From Candidatus Saccharibacteria bacterium RIFCSPHIGHO2_02_FULL_47_12 (GTDB taxonomy: Bacteria > Patescibacteriota > Saccharimonadia > Saccharimonadales > JANWIN01): a stretch of DNA of 27,201 nucleotides. The stretch covers positions 2,366 through 29,566 of the forward strand of contig MGCP01000027.1 of the NCBI GenBank assembly GCA_001790455.1, read 5' to 3'. Positions 19,734-27,201 of the stretch are shown here, piece by piece (positions within the stretch are counted from its first letter, which is position 1; the number at the start of each line of letters is the position of its first letter). The translations under genes and the position numbers were made by a program. A model generated the notes under the pieces. The model was given only the letters and a program-made list of their open reading frames with translations. It was not told where the DNA came from and did not search any database.

Positions 19734-21161
19734 CTAAACAGAGCTTGGGGTAAGTGGAAGCCGCAATGTTACCGTAGTACCCGTCCCCAGCTTGCTATCA
19801 ACCTTAATGATGCCACCGTGCTGCTCAATAATTAGCTTTGTTATATATAGGCCAATCCCAGTACCTTCGTAGTTATACTCCATGGTGCTGGTACCACGAT
19901 GAAACTTGGTAAAAAGTTTGGGTATTTCTTCTGGCGATATACCCGCACCGGTGTCGCTAATGGTAATACGCGCATACTGTGCCTCGGTCTGCAGCCTCAA
20001 GTTTATAGTGCCTTGTTTGGTAAATTTCAGTGCGTTATCTAAAAGATTCCAGATAGCTGCCCGTACATGGGGTGCACTCATAACCACCATGCAAGCGTTT
20101 ACACCCAAGTCCGCGCTAAAGACTAGCTTTTTCTCTTTGGCTAGCGCAGTAAAATCTTTGGCAACGCTGTCCAACAATTTATTTAAATCGGCTGGTGATC
20201 GTTCGCCCATAACTTTCTCGCCCCCTTCGAGCCTAGATACGGTTAAGATATCCTCGGCAAACGTGTTTAATCGGTTCCCCGACGCTGCCACAACCTGCAA
20301 AGTTTCTCGTACTTCGGGCGAGAGCTGGCCGGTACTCAGTAAATTGTCCAGATAGCCTTGAATTGCAGTCAGTGGTGTCCTGAGGTTGTGTGACGCTATC
20401 ATCATAAATTCACTCTTCATAGCGTCAACCTCTTTTAATTTATTAATGTCAGCCTTTAGGGCGTCGGCCATGGTGTTTACCGACTTCGCCAGGTCCCCAA
20501 TTTCATCATTGTTTGGGGATTCTACTTTAAGCCCTAGGTTGCCCCGGCTTATATTTATGGCAGCACGACTGACCAAACCTAGAGGTTTTAGGAAGAATTT
20601 GTTAATAACAAAATAGGAAACCAGTATGCTTGCCGCCAGGGCAGCGGTGGCCAAAATTACTATGCCAGTGGTTAACTGCCTTATGCTGGCGTCAATAGCA
20701 TCATAGGAAACTGTGTAGACTATGGAGTAACGATGTGCACCAAAATCTTCAATGTAAGGATAGATTATGTGAGTTAGGTCTGCGCCGTCGTAAGCATAAA
20801 CCACTTCAAAACTACTAGACTGCTCTGGTGTGGGGTCAAAACCGTTTTCGCTGCCCCTATGAAACTGTTTTTTACCCTCTATATCAACAATTTTTATATC
20901 GTTTATGCTGTTGTTTAGGTCTGCGAACTTGTCAATCTGCTGTTCTATCCTTATTGTGCCCGAGTCTTTGTACAGCACAAAAGTATCGCCGATTGGCTTC
21001 GTGGCAAAAGCCGCAAACGATTTTGACTCATTTACCAAACTTTTTCTGAGGTTTTCGGTGGTAATTCTTATGGTATAGGTAGCAATTGCCGCAAACAATA
21101 CGGTCAAGCCTGCCACAATTAGGGCTATAAACTTTGCTCGCAGACCAAACCTGGCTTTCAA
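19734..21161 (-). CDS. Membrane sensor histidine kinase (orphan)
   Basis: A 475-aa kinase. TM1 (about 11-31) and TM2 (about 165-187) flank an outer sensor domain of about 130 residues. HAMP follows (about 188-242, FFLKPLGLVSRAAINISRGNL). The HisKA domain has H258 in SHNLRTPLTAIQGYLDNLL. The HATPase_c domain has the N box (IWNLLDNALKF), DTGAGISPEEIPKLF (G1, F box) and GTGIGLYITKLIIEQHGG (G2). It is a complete kinase, but no response regulator is in the window. The start is TTG at 21161; no later ATG would keep TM1. A GATAGT box lies 8 nt before it. Signal unknown; the sensor domain resembles Cache/PAS-like outer domains only in size. Confidence 0.93.
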   Translation of the reverse strand: MKARFGLRAKFIALIVAGLTVLFAAIATYTIRITTENLRKSLVNESKSFAAFATKPIGDTFVLYKDSGTIRIEQQIDKFADLNNSINDIKIVDIEGKKQFHRGSENGFDPTPEQSSSFEVVYAYDGADLTHIIYPYIEDFGAHRYSIVYTVSYDAIDASIRQLTTGIVILATAALAASILVSYFVINKFFLKPLGLVSRAAINISRGNLGLKVESPNNDEIGDLAKSVNTMADALKADINKLKEVDAMKSEFMMIASHNLRTPLTAIQGYLDNLLSTGQLSPEVRETLQVVAASGNRLNTFAEDILTVSRLEGGEKVMGERSPADLNKLLDSVAKDFTALAKEKKLVFSADLGVNACMVVMSAPHVRAAIWNLLDNALKFTKQGTINLRLQTEAQYARITISDTGAGISPEEIPKLFTKFHRGTSTMEYNYEGTGIGLYITKLIIEQHGGIIKVDSKLGTGTTVTLRLPLTPSSV

Positions 21162-21169
21162 GGCTAAAC

Positions 21170-21175
21170 ACTATC
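21170..21175 (-). promoter_or_regulatory. Candidate -10 element for the histidine kinase (GATAGT, 8 nt from TTG)
   Basis: Minus strand GATAGT 8 nt before the TTG start, with TTTACT about 16 nt further upstream as a possible -35. The 124-nt gap up to the solute-binding protein gene shows no convincing terminator. Confidence 0.35.
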
Positions 21176-21285
21176 CCTTTCCGTCAGGTTTAGTAAAAAA
21201 TTAGAAATAAAAATACTCATGATGCTTGTGGTTATTTTCCCAGCCACGTGGTCCAGCGTCAATAGACGGGCCTTTTTATATATTT

Positions 21286-23025
21286 CTATTCTGTTTCGTA
21301 TACTTTCCAGAAGTAAACGCCCAGACCGGTACCGTTAACATCGCGGTTAATGACGTATGTGTTTTTCACTATTAGGCTGGAGGTTGGGGTATATAGAGGT
21401 ACCCAGCGCTGTTGATCCATTAGGTCTTTAGATATTTTCTGAAGTATGGCTAATCTTTTTTCTTGGTCCAGAGTTTTTGCTGCGTCGTCAATAGCGGCAT
21501 TAATATCTTTGTCGCTAAAGTTTGGGGTATCTCTAAACTCGCTTGTAAAGACCGCGTTGGCATCTAGGTTACTGGCGCTAGAGCCCGCAAAGAACATCTC
21601 GGCACCCCCGCCATATACAACATCGTCGTAAGTTTCATCTCCCTGCGGATCTAAAGTAAGCGTAATCCCTGCTTCTTTAAGTTGTCTGGCAATTTCGTTT
21701 GCTGCGTCTTCAGAAGTTGGGTAGTAACTAAGTTTGATTGTGACGCCATCTGGGTAACCAGCTTCTTTAAGCAGGGCCTTTGCTTTAGCTACGTCACGCT
21801 CCGGACGGGTGATGTCTGGGTTATAACCAGGAACTTCTACAGTTGTAATTTGGCCAGCAGGTATTCCAGAGGCTTTTCTTGCCGCAATCAGAGCCGCCGG
21901 ATCAGTTGCCAAATATATAGCCTCTCTTACCTTTTGGTTAAGGATAGGCGATTCGTCACTGTTAAAGTTAAATCCCAGGTAATACACTACTAGGTTGCTA
22001 AACTCGATTATCTTGTCACCACTTCTTAATACAGCGTTTAGTTCTTCTTTGGAGGTGTCTGTTTCAACCATGTCAACTTCGCCTTTTTTGTAAGCATCCA
22101 GGGCTTCTTCGTTAGTAGTAAAGTACTTGAAGTTGATAGCTCGCACAGTTGGTTTTCCGCCGTGGTAATCATCAAAAGCTACAAGCTTAAGTTCTTTTAG
22201 CGTTTGGGGATCTTTTATTTCTTCTTCGCTGGTGTACGGTCCAGTTCCATTCCTGACATCACTTTTTAGCTCAGACTTCGAATCCATAATATTTATGACC
22301 ACCAGTTTGTTGAGCAAACTGGGATCAGGTCCATCAGTTTTGATTTCTATATGGTTGTCGTCAATAACTTTAACAGATGTAATTGCAAGCCCGCTTGTAG
22401 CGTACCAAAAGTTATCTTTAAAATTTTCTAGGCTATGCTTGACGTCTTCTGCCGACATGGTACGGCCAGTGTGGAATTTGACTCCTGTTTTCAGGGTAAA
22501 CACCCACGTGCTTTCGTCTGGGTTTGACCAGCTTGTAGCTAGCAGCGGAGCTATTTTGGATCCTTCCTGAAAGTGCACTAGCCCTTCAAACGTCTGTTCT
22601 GCCAGCTCTATGTCTGGTATGTAGCCATCACCGCTCGGATAAACTCCACTGGGTGTTCCTTGGGAATTTGCAATTCTTAAAAGAGGTATTTCTTTTTTGA
22701 CGATAGCCGTTTTACTGGGATTTTTGCCATCACGCACTAAAAACCAATAAGCAGACGCGCCAGCGAGCAAAACTGCCAAGATGGCTACTAAAATAACCCA
22801 AAGTTTTTTGCTTTTTTTATTAGGCTTCTCTGGGGTTGGCTGCGGTGTTTGAGGTTCATCGGGCGGCGTCGGCGGTATTTGGCCGTTAGGAGGTGTGGCC
22901 GCGTCTACCAAAGATTGCGGTTTCAGTACTGGTGTTGGTTCGAGTGTTTGTATGGTTTGTTCTGGCTCTGGCTGGCTGTTTGGCATAACAACCGTTGGGT
23001 TTGTTTCACTGTCTGACTGATCCAT
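21286..23025 (-). CDS. Membrane-anchored peptide/solute-binding protein (SBP_bac_5, DppA/OppA family)
   Basis: A 579-aa protein. Residues 1 to about 72 are a Pro/Gln/Thr-rich cytoplasmic tail, followed by one TM helix (LWVILVAILAVLLAGASAYWFLV). The outer part is a family 5 extracellular solute-binding domain: IPDIELAEQTFEGLVHF, LATSWSNPDESTWVFTLKTGVKFHTG, MSAEDVKHSLENF, NQKVREAIYLATDPAALI and VPLYTPTSSLIVKN. These proteins hand peptides or other solutes to an ABC importer. There is no lipobox, so it is anchored by the TM helix, not by lipid. No permease or ATPase gene is adjacent. GGGAG lies 10 nt before the ATG. Ligand unknown; peptide uptake would suit a host-dependent organism. Confidence 0.92.
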   Translation of the reverse strand: MDQSDSETNPTVVMPNSQPEPEQTIQTLEPTPVLKPQSLVDAATPPNGQIPPTPPDEPQTPQPTPEKPNKKSKKLWVILVAILAVLLAGASAYWFLVRDGKNPSKTAIVKKEIPLLRIANSQGTPSGVYPSGDGYIPDIELAEQTFEGLVHFQEGSKIAPLLATSWSNPDESTWVFTLKTGVKFHTGRTMSAEDVKHSLENFKDNFWYATSGLAITSVKVIDDNHIEIKTDGPDPSLLNKLVVINIMDSKSELKSDVRNGTGPYTSEEEIKDPQTLKELKLVAFDDYHGGKPTVRAINFKYFTTNEEALDAYKKGEVDMVETDTSKEELNAVLRSGDKIIEFSNLVVYYLGFNFNSDESPILNQKVREAIYLATDPAALIAARKASGIPAGQITTVEVPGYNPDITRPERDVAKAKALLKEAGYPDGVTIKLSYYPTSEDAANEIARQLKEAGITLTLDPQGDETYDDVVYGGGAEMFFAGSSASNLDANAVFTSEFRDTPNFSDKDINAAIDDAAKTLDQEKRLAILQKISKDLMDQQRWVPLYTPTSSLIVKNTYVINRDVNGTGLGVYFWKVYETE

Positions 23026-23096
23026 ATTAGAATTACTCCCACTTAAAACTCTTATGCTTCATCTTTGCACAAGCGTCATCACCATGTCAACAGTTT

Positions 23097-23173
23097 TGGT
23101 CGGGGTGACTGGATTTGAACCAGCGGCCTCATCGTCCCGAACGATGCGCGCTACCAGGCTGCGCCACACCCCG
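23097..23173 (-). tRNA. tRNA-Pro (anticodon CGG)
   Basis: A complete 77-nt cloverleaf. The acceptor stem is CGGGGTG paired with CACCCCG, then discriminator A and an encoded CCA. The D arm is GCGC-AGCCTGGTA-GCGC; the anticodon stem CATCG/CGATG carries loop TTCGGGA with anticodon CGG. The T arm has GTTCAAATC. It reads CCG codons. A -10-like TATAGA lies about 34 nt upstream (minus, 23207-23212). Confidence 0.96.
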
Positions 23174-23229
23174 ACCACAATATTCTAGGTCAAGGCGACT
23201 CCAATTTCTATAATTTGAGTTAAAGCCTA

Positions 23230-23730
23230 TTACTGACTGGTGTCTTTATTCTCGCTGTTGCCAATGTTTACCGGTGCTATATTTATGACCTTGTTGGTAG
23301 ACGGACGATACAGAAAGGCTTTTTTGGCCTGGCTGTAGATCAATACCTTGTCGCCATTTTGGGCATTGGCAAAGAAGGCTTGGCTACTTAGTTTAGAAGC
23401 GTCAGACACGGTGGCGACTGTTGGCGTTTCGCCTTGCGGTAACTCAGTAAGTGCTCCCACTGCCGCTATCAGATTTTCTTGCTCTTTCTTCACAGCCTCC
23501 TGGGGATTAGCTGCCAAGCGGTCGTTTTCTTTCTTTACATCGCTATATTTTTTGTACGCATAAACTCCGCCGCCTGCTAGCGCTAACACAAGCAAAATTA
23601 CCAGCGTCCAGACAAATATTTTTTTACCAGATTTCTTTGCAGGTTTTTTGCCGGCGCTGTTTGACCCTGCCAGCGATGGTTTGGCTGCGTTAGCTCTGTT
23701 ACCTGTACTTTGAAGGCTCAATTTTTCCAT
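23230..23730 (-). CDS. Single-pass membrane protein, unknown function
   Basis: A 166-aa protein. The first 37 residues are polar and basic (Ser/Ala/Asn/Lys-rich). One TM helix follows (IFVWTLVILLVLALAGGGVYAY), then a Lys/Glu-rich short helix that may form a coiled coil (KKYSDVKKENDRLAANPQEAV), then an outer domain of about 80 residues with SSQAFFANAQNGDKVLIYSQAKKAFLYRPSTNKVINIAPV. That last stretch looks like a small beta domain. No known family is recognised. It lies alone between the tRNA gene and a divergent beta-lactamase-like gene. GAGGG lies about 13 nt before the ATG. Similar 'basic tail + TM + small outer domain' proteins are common in Saccharibacteria-like genomes (recollection, not checked). 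Confidence 0.8.
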   Translation of the reverse strand: MEKLSLQSTGNRANAAKPSLAGSNSAGKKPAKKSGKKIFVWTLVILLVLALAGGGVYAYKKYSDVKKENDRLAANPQEAVKKEQENLIAAVGALTELPQGETPTVATVSDASKLSSQAFFANAQNGDKVLIYSQAKKAFLYRPSTNKVINIAPVNIGNSENKDTSQ

Positions 23731-23826
23731 AAAATCTATCTTTCCCTCTTTATTAAACTTCTTATGCCTAGTCTATCTAAACCTTTAATGTGGCGCAAGC
23801 TTTATTTGGGGTTTCATCAAATTCTG

Positions 23827-23832
23827 TATACT
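23827..23832 (+). promoter_or_regulatory. Candidate -10 element for the beta-lactamase-like gene (TATACT, 9 nt from ATG)
   Basis: CTGTATACT, the same nonamer as in the rpmE promoter, with the same 9-nt gap to the ATG. The -35 (TTTGGG at 16 nt) is weak. No Shine-Dalgarno is present. Confidence 0.5.
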
Positions 23833-23841
23833 TTGATATTG

Positions 23842-24771
23842 ATGAGTAGTAAATTAAAGATTCTGTTAGCTGCATTGCTGGGGCTCAATTTGATTTTTAT
23901 TCTTTTTTTAGTGGTTGGTCGCAGCTCAAACCAAGCTGAGCAATCCAAAGAAAAATATCCGTTGCTAGCAAAACGTATATTTATGGATGACCCTAATGAC
24001 ACTATTGTAAATTTTGTGCCGCTAAGACAAGCGGTAAAAATTTACCTTAGCAAGGCAAACGTTGAGCATAGTTTTTTCTTTGAGTATCTGCCAACTGGTA
24101 CGGCTATTCGCTCCAATGAAAACAGCCAACTAGCTGGTGCTTCGCTTTTAAAGCTACCAACCATAATTAGCCTTTACAAGGCGGCTGAAGAAGGCAGAAT
24201 AAATCTAGGTCAAGTAGTCTCCATAAAGAAGGAGTGGTTAGACGATAGGTTTGGCGATTTGTGGAAACGAGGTGAGGGAGCAAAAATAACACTTGCCAAA
24301 GCTGTCCGCTATGCCCTTGTAGATTCAGACGATACCGCCATAAAGACAATTAGGGGAGTCCTCGGTAGTATGATCCCCGACAACCAAACTGTGTTATCGC
24401 AATTAGACGTAGATTTTCCATACACTATAGACGGGCAGTCAAAAGTTAGCTCACGAGACTACGCGGCAGTCATGAAGTGCCTGTATTTATCGTGCTACCT
24501 TAACAGAGAAAATTCCCAAGAAATCTTAAGCCAGCTTGCAGACGCTCCAGACTTTAACAGAATTGCAAAACCTATACCTGATAATTTAAAGGTTGCGCAC
24601 AAAATTGGTGTGTTTGGTTCAGAGGTACAGAGCGATTGCGGAATTATATACATACCCAACCGCCCCTACTTGGTATGCATACTCATCAAGGGTCCCTCTG
24701 TAGTGGTTGACCAGCATATGCAAGCCTTGTCAAAACTTGTATACGATTACGTAAGCGACACCAATCATTGA
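23842..24771 (+). CDS. Membrane-anchored serine beta-lactamase-fold hydrolase (Beta-lactamase2 family)
   Basis: A 309-aa protein from the ATG at 23842; the open frame continues upstream to 23710, but the promoter and TM placement favour this start. One N-terminal TM (about 5-26) anchors an outer class A-like domain. The penicillin-recognising motifs are SxxK as S101-L-L-K104, an SDN-like S162-D-D164 and the KTG-like K254-I-G256. The Glu of the class A omega loop (ExxLN) is not visible, so real beta-lactamase activity is unlikely; a DD-peptidase or other acyl hydrolase role in the cell wall fits better. It is divergent from the single-TM protein gene and convergent with the giant surface protein gene. 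Confidence 0.88.
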   Translation: MSSKLKILLAALLGLNLIFILFLVVGRSSNQAEQSKEKYPLLAKRIFMDDPNDTIVNFVPLRQAVKIYLSKANVEHSFFFEYLPTGTAIRSNENSQLAGASLLKLPTIISLYKAAEEGRINLGQVVSIKKEWLDDRFGDLWKRGEGAKITLAKAVRYALVDSDDTAIKTIRGVLGSMIPDNQTVLSQLDVDFPYTIDGQSKVSSRDYAAVMKCLYLSCYLNRENSQEILSQLADAPDFNRIAKPIPDNLKVAHKIGVFGSEVQSDCGIIYIPNRPYLVCILIKGPSVVVDQHMQALSKLVYDYVSDTNH

Positions 24772-24788
24772 CCAATACGGCGAGCATG

Positions 24789-27201
24789 TTAGTAAGCTAT
24801 CAATTCCAACATAGAACCCGAAATCAAACGAACAGCAGAACCGCTAACTTCAGAGGCAATCTTCAACTCTAACGACCCGCTGTTTGTTACCACCACTACA
24901 CCCTCCAATATAGCTGTAATATTCGCGTTTGCTGTGGCCACACCTGCGGTAGCAGAACCAATGATGGCATTTATGGTGGCTCCAGACTTGCCCTCAGTCA
25001 ACTGTCCCGCGGCTGTTCCGGCAACGTTATCACCAATTCCGGTAGCCGCTGCACCACCAGTCGTTATGTGGTACCAGATCGCCTGCTTTAGGCTAGAACT
25101 GGCTCCGGTGTGGTTAACCCCAAAGGCAATGCCGGTGGTAGTAGCAGCAGTTTGGTAGAAAAGCGTGTACTTGAATTTCCACGTACCCGCCCCAACACTG
25201 GTTGTAGACATGACTGATGATGACAGGCTAGTGGTCGTAACGTCGGCGGTGTTTGAAGTAAGCCTCTGGAGTGTTATATCAGACCCTGCCGCGCCAGAAC
25301 TTCCGGCAACTCGGGTAATCGCGCTGCTTCCTCCCGTGGTGTCGCAATCTTTCCACGCACCAGCTTCATAACAGCGGAATTTGTTGCTGTTAGAGTTATA
25401 GTACATAGCGCCGTTTGTCCCCGTAGGGTCGCCAGAAGTATTCTTTGTGTCCAAAACCAAAAGCGCTCCTGTACCATCGGCTGTCGGGTTACCTACGTAA
25501 ACATTGCCGCTGTCATCTACGGTAAAGCTTACGGTGCCGTTATCCTGTATTACAAAGTCACCTGTGCCAGCCAAGTTAATTGTAATGTTACTGGATCCAC
25601 TGTTGGTAATAGTAAAGGCAGGGTTATCTGTGCCGTCCATAGTGTAGGCTATGCCACCAGTGTCATCTACTGTCAAAAACGTACTGCCGTTGTCTTGCAA
25701 AATAAAGTCGCCGGTGGTAGTCATGTTAAACAGCAGCCCCGTGGTGCTATCAACGGCCAAAACTTTGTCTGTGTCGTTATCGTAAACTCCATCTAAGTCG
25801 GCTGACGCGCCGCCAGTAGAGTCGGCCGCACAACCCCAGGTATCGCTTGATTCGGTCCATTTTAGTATTTGAGCATCGGTGCAGCCCTGGAGCAAGGTTA
25901 AACCCTGCGACAAAGCCTCCAGGCCTGAACCATTTGAGGTAGTTGAAGAAAGCGCATCGGCACTGGCTGCCAAGGTTAGGGCGATGTTGTCTGCATTGAC
26001 TACAATGCCGCCGTTACCGGAAGCAATGTCCAGTGCATCAGGAGAACCTGCGGTTAAAACAAGGCCAGCACCGGCTACAGACGGAGCGACATCGTCACCA
26101 GTGATAGTCGCATCCGTGATTTCGCCAGTAGAAATGCATGATGTAGAACTACATATTATGTTTGCGGCAGTTACTATGCCGGTACCGTCTACCTTAAAGA
26201 CAGAGCTAGGGGTATCTATAAAATCTGTAAAACCCCCGCCAGCACTGACAAACAAAATACCGTCAGCAATTGCCAGGTTGGCATCCGAGTTGTCTATAAC
26301 CAGAGAAGCATCAAACCCATTTGAATTAGCGCTGTCCGCCTGGTCTATATAAAGACCATAAGCCGTACCTGCTGTGCCCGACGGTGTGCCGGTAAGATTC
26401 AGGATATCCACCGTGCCAGCCAAATCAGAGGTGGCATCCAGATCTTCAGTCCCTGCTAAGGTCCAGGTGTGGGCGTTGGTCCATGTGGGGGCAAAGTCTA
26501 CATCTAGTACGACGTTGTCACCGCTGGTAGTGATGCCAGAGGCAACATTTACCACCAACCCGTCGCCCGACACACCTAGCCCTGTACCTGCCAGTGTGGA
26601 TTCTGATATATCAAAATCCAAGGTATCCGTCCCTGCTGTGCCAGTAATAGTTAGGTTGGTGCCTGTGACAGTTAAGTTTAAAGTGTCCGTGGCGCTGTCT
26701 GCCACTGGATCCGTACCTGCTGGTGCATTAATAGTTTCAAAGCTATTGCCTCCTCCACCAGTGTCGGCAGCACAAGCCCACGTATCTGTGCCACCAGACC
26801 CCGAATCACCCCATTTTAAGATTTCGTTATGGGCACAACCTTTTAGCAAGGTCAGGCCAACCGAGCCCACCTCTAGGCCAGAGTTAGAGCTGGTTGAGCC
26901 TGTGGTACCACTGGTTGTCAGGTTTAATGTCAGTATGTTTGATGAGACAACCAGGCCGTTGCCACTAAAATCACTTAAGGTGTCGCCACCAAAGACGATC
27001 TTTCCGGTGTTATCTACTACAAACACGTCGCTACCGGATTTTTGTAATTGCAGTATGTTGGCCGTAGAGCCAGTTTTATTTACGTAGATGGACGGGTTAG
27101 AGGTGGAGCTGTCTGTTTGCACCCCCTGCGCCAGCTTTACAAACTCGGTAGCCGCCAGCCCACCTAAACGCCCAGAATTTAGCGCGTATGGGCTAGAGCT
27201 A
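24789..27201 (-). CDS. Giant Ser/Thr/Gly-rich repeat surface protein, C-terminal part (adhesin-like)
   Basis: At least 803 codons, open to the right edge; a GTG at 27122 is internal, since the frame continues upstream with ALNSGRLGGLAATEFVKLAQG. The protein is very rich in Gly, Thr, Ser, Asp and Ala and poor in Lys/Arg. Several beta-strand repeats are visible: two copies of a block with GLTLL-x-GC, ILKW, DTW-x-CAAD (about 26769-26885 and 25826-25930), and two of GDF-x-x-QDNG, TVDD-x-G (about 25655-25713 and 25501-25562). FRCYEAGAWKDCD follows at about 25350-25400. The last about 200 residues lack repeats and look like a beta-sandwich tip or anchor. 'LGGLAAT' and 'VD..G' units resemble phage tail-fibre and CPR beta-repeat proteins. 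No sortase motif. Likely host-contact adhesin (inference). Confidence 0.75.
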   Translation of the reverse strand, partial: SSSPYALNSGRLGGLAATEFVKLAQGVQTDSSTSNPSIYVNKTGSTANILQLQKSGSDVFVVDNTGKIVFGGDTLSDFSGNGLVVSSNILTLNLTTSGTTGSTSSNSGLEVGSVGLTLLKGCAHNEILKWGDSGSGGTDTWACAADTGGGGNSFETINAPAGTDPVADSATDTLNLTVTGTNLTITGTAGTDTLDFDISESTLAGTGLGVSGDGLVVNVASGITTSGDNVVLDVDFAPTWTNAHTWTLAGTEDLDATSDLAGTVDILNLTGTPSGTAGTAYGLYIDQADSANSNGFDASLVIDNSDANLAIADGILFVSAGGGFTDFIDTPSSVFKVDGTGIVTAANIICSSTSCISTGEITDATITGDDVAPSVAGAGLVLTAGSPDALDIASGNGGIVVNADNIALTLAASADALSSTTSNGSGLEALSQGLTLLQGCTDAQILKWTESSDTWGCAADSTGGASADLDGVYDNDTDKVLAVDSTTGLLFNMTTTGDFILQDNGSTFLTVDDTGGIAYTMDGTDNPAFTITNSGSSNITINLAGTGDFVIQDNGTVSFTVDDSGNVYVGNPTADGTGALLVLDTKNTSGDPTGTNGAMYYNSNSNKFRCYEAGAWKDCDTTGGSSAITRVAGSSGAAGSDITLQRLTSNTADVTTTSLSSSVMSTTSVGAGTWKFKYTLFYQTAATTTGIAFGVNHTGASSSLKQAIWYHITTGGAAATGIGDNVAGTAAGQLTEGKSGATINAIIGSATAGVATANANITAILEGVVVVTNSGSLELKIASEVSGSAVRLISGSMLELIAY

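Noticed and set aside
21245..21280. Hairpin with T-run between the histidine kinase and solute-binding protein genes
   Set aside because: The T-run lies on the plus strand, whereas both flanking genes are on the minus strand, and the stem is imperfect; not a credible terminator for either.
25879..27087. Two long plus-strand ORFs (25879-26352 and 26374-27087) opposite the surface protein gene
   Set aside because: They are antisense to a repeat-rich gene whose Thr/Gly/Ser codons leave few stops on the other strand. The products are Val/Pro/Ser-rich without motifs, and no ribosome binding site was seen.
1..27201. CRISPR array, insertion sequence, prophage or defence island
   Set aside because: No regularly spaced direct repeats, no transposase or integrase motifs and no phage structural or toxin-antitoxin genes were found; the Cas4-like nuclease is isolated.

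Overview
The window looks like a piece of chromosome from a Candidate Phyla Radiation (Patescibacteria) bacterium, most likely a Saccharibacteria (TM7)-like lineage. The inference rests on tightly packed core genes, several compact proteins (a ProRS of about 417 aa without the editing insertion, a one-domain HPF), a class I LysRS, a type B bL31 with a long Ala/Lys tail, Gram-positive-type surface genes (LytR-CpsA-Psr protein, signal peptidase I, a huge Ser/Thr/Gly-rich repeat protein) and almost no biosynthetic genes. UGA is used as a stop (serS, msrA), which argues against the UGA-Gly lineages Absconditabacteria and Gracilibacteria. Taxonomy is inferred, not tested.

Layout. 1-11711 (minus strand) is an information-processing block. 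In order of transcription from the right it holds rpsB-tsf, a 122-nt nested palindrome, a 65-aa orphan, frr, rseP, a CPBP protease, proS, greA, a small membrane protein, class I lysS, msrA, a heliorhodopsin-family protein, a PD-(D/E)XK nuclease, serS, hpf and the start of secA. 11868-14728 (plus strand) carries rpmE (bL31), a strong terminator, prfA, a small P-loop kinase and prmC, so the release factor and the enzyme that methylates its GGQ motif sit together. 14749-17183 (minus) has an 8-TM protein and an LCP ligase; 17322-17969 (plus) is lepB. 17993-23730 (minus) holds parA-parB, an orphan histidine kinase, a membrane-anchored peptide/solute-binding protein, tRNA-Pro(CGG) and a single-TM protein. 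23842-24771 (plus) is a serine beta-lactamase-fold hydrolase. 24789-27201 (minus) is the C-terminal part of a giant repeat surface protein that runs off the right edge.

Most notable: the protein at 2585-3412 is clearly a heliorhodopsin by sequence (RW..YSL, GI.PW, ERA.I, SALAWQI motifs) but has Leu where the retinal Schiff-base Lys should be and Gly where the counterion Glu should be. It is therefore probably a retinal-free heliorhodopsin, and it lies between msrA and a Cys-rich nuclease. Second, many genes have a -10 hexamer ending only 6-11 nt before the start codon and no Shine-Dalgarno, suggesting widespread leaderless transcripts. Third, the four-tier palindrome after tsf provides the tsf stop codon and looks like a structured RNA or a small mobile hairpin.

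No IS element, prophage, CRISPR array or rRNA was seen. No stretch over 300 bases lacks a gene.
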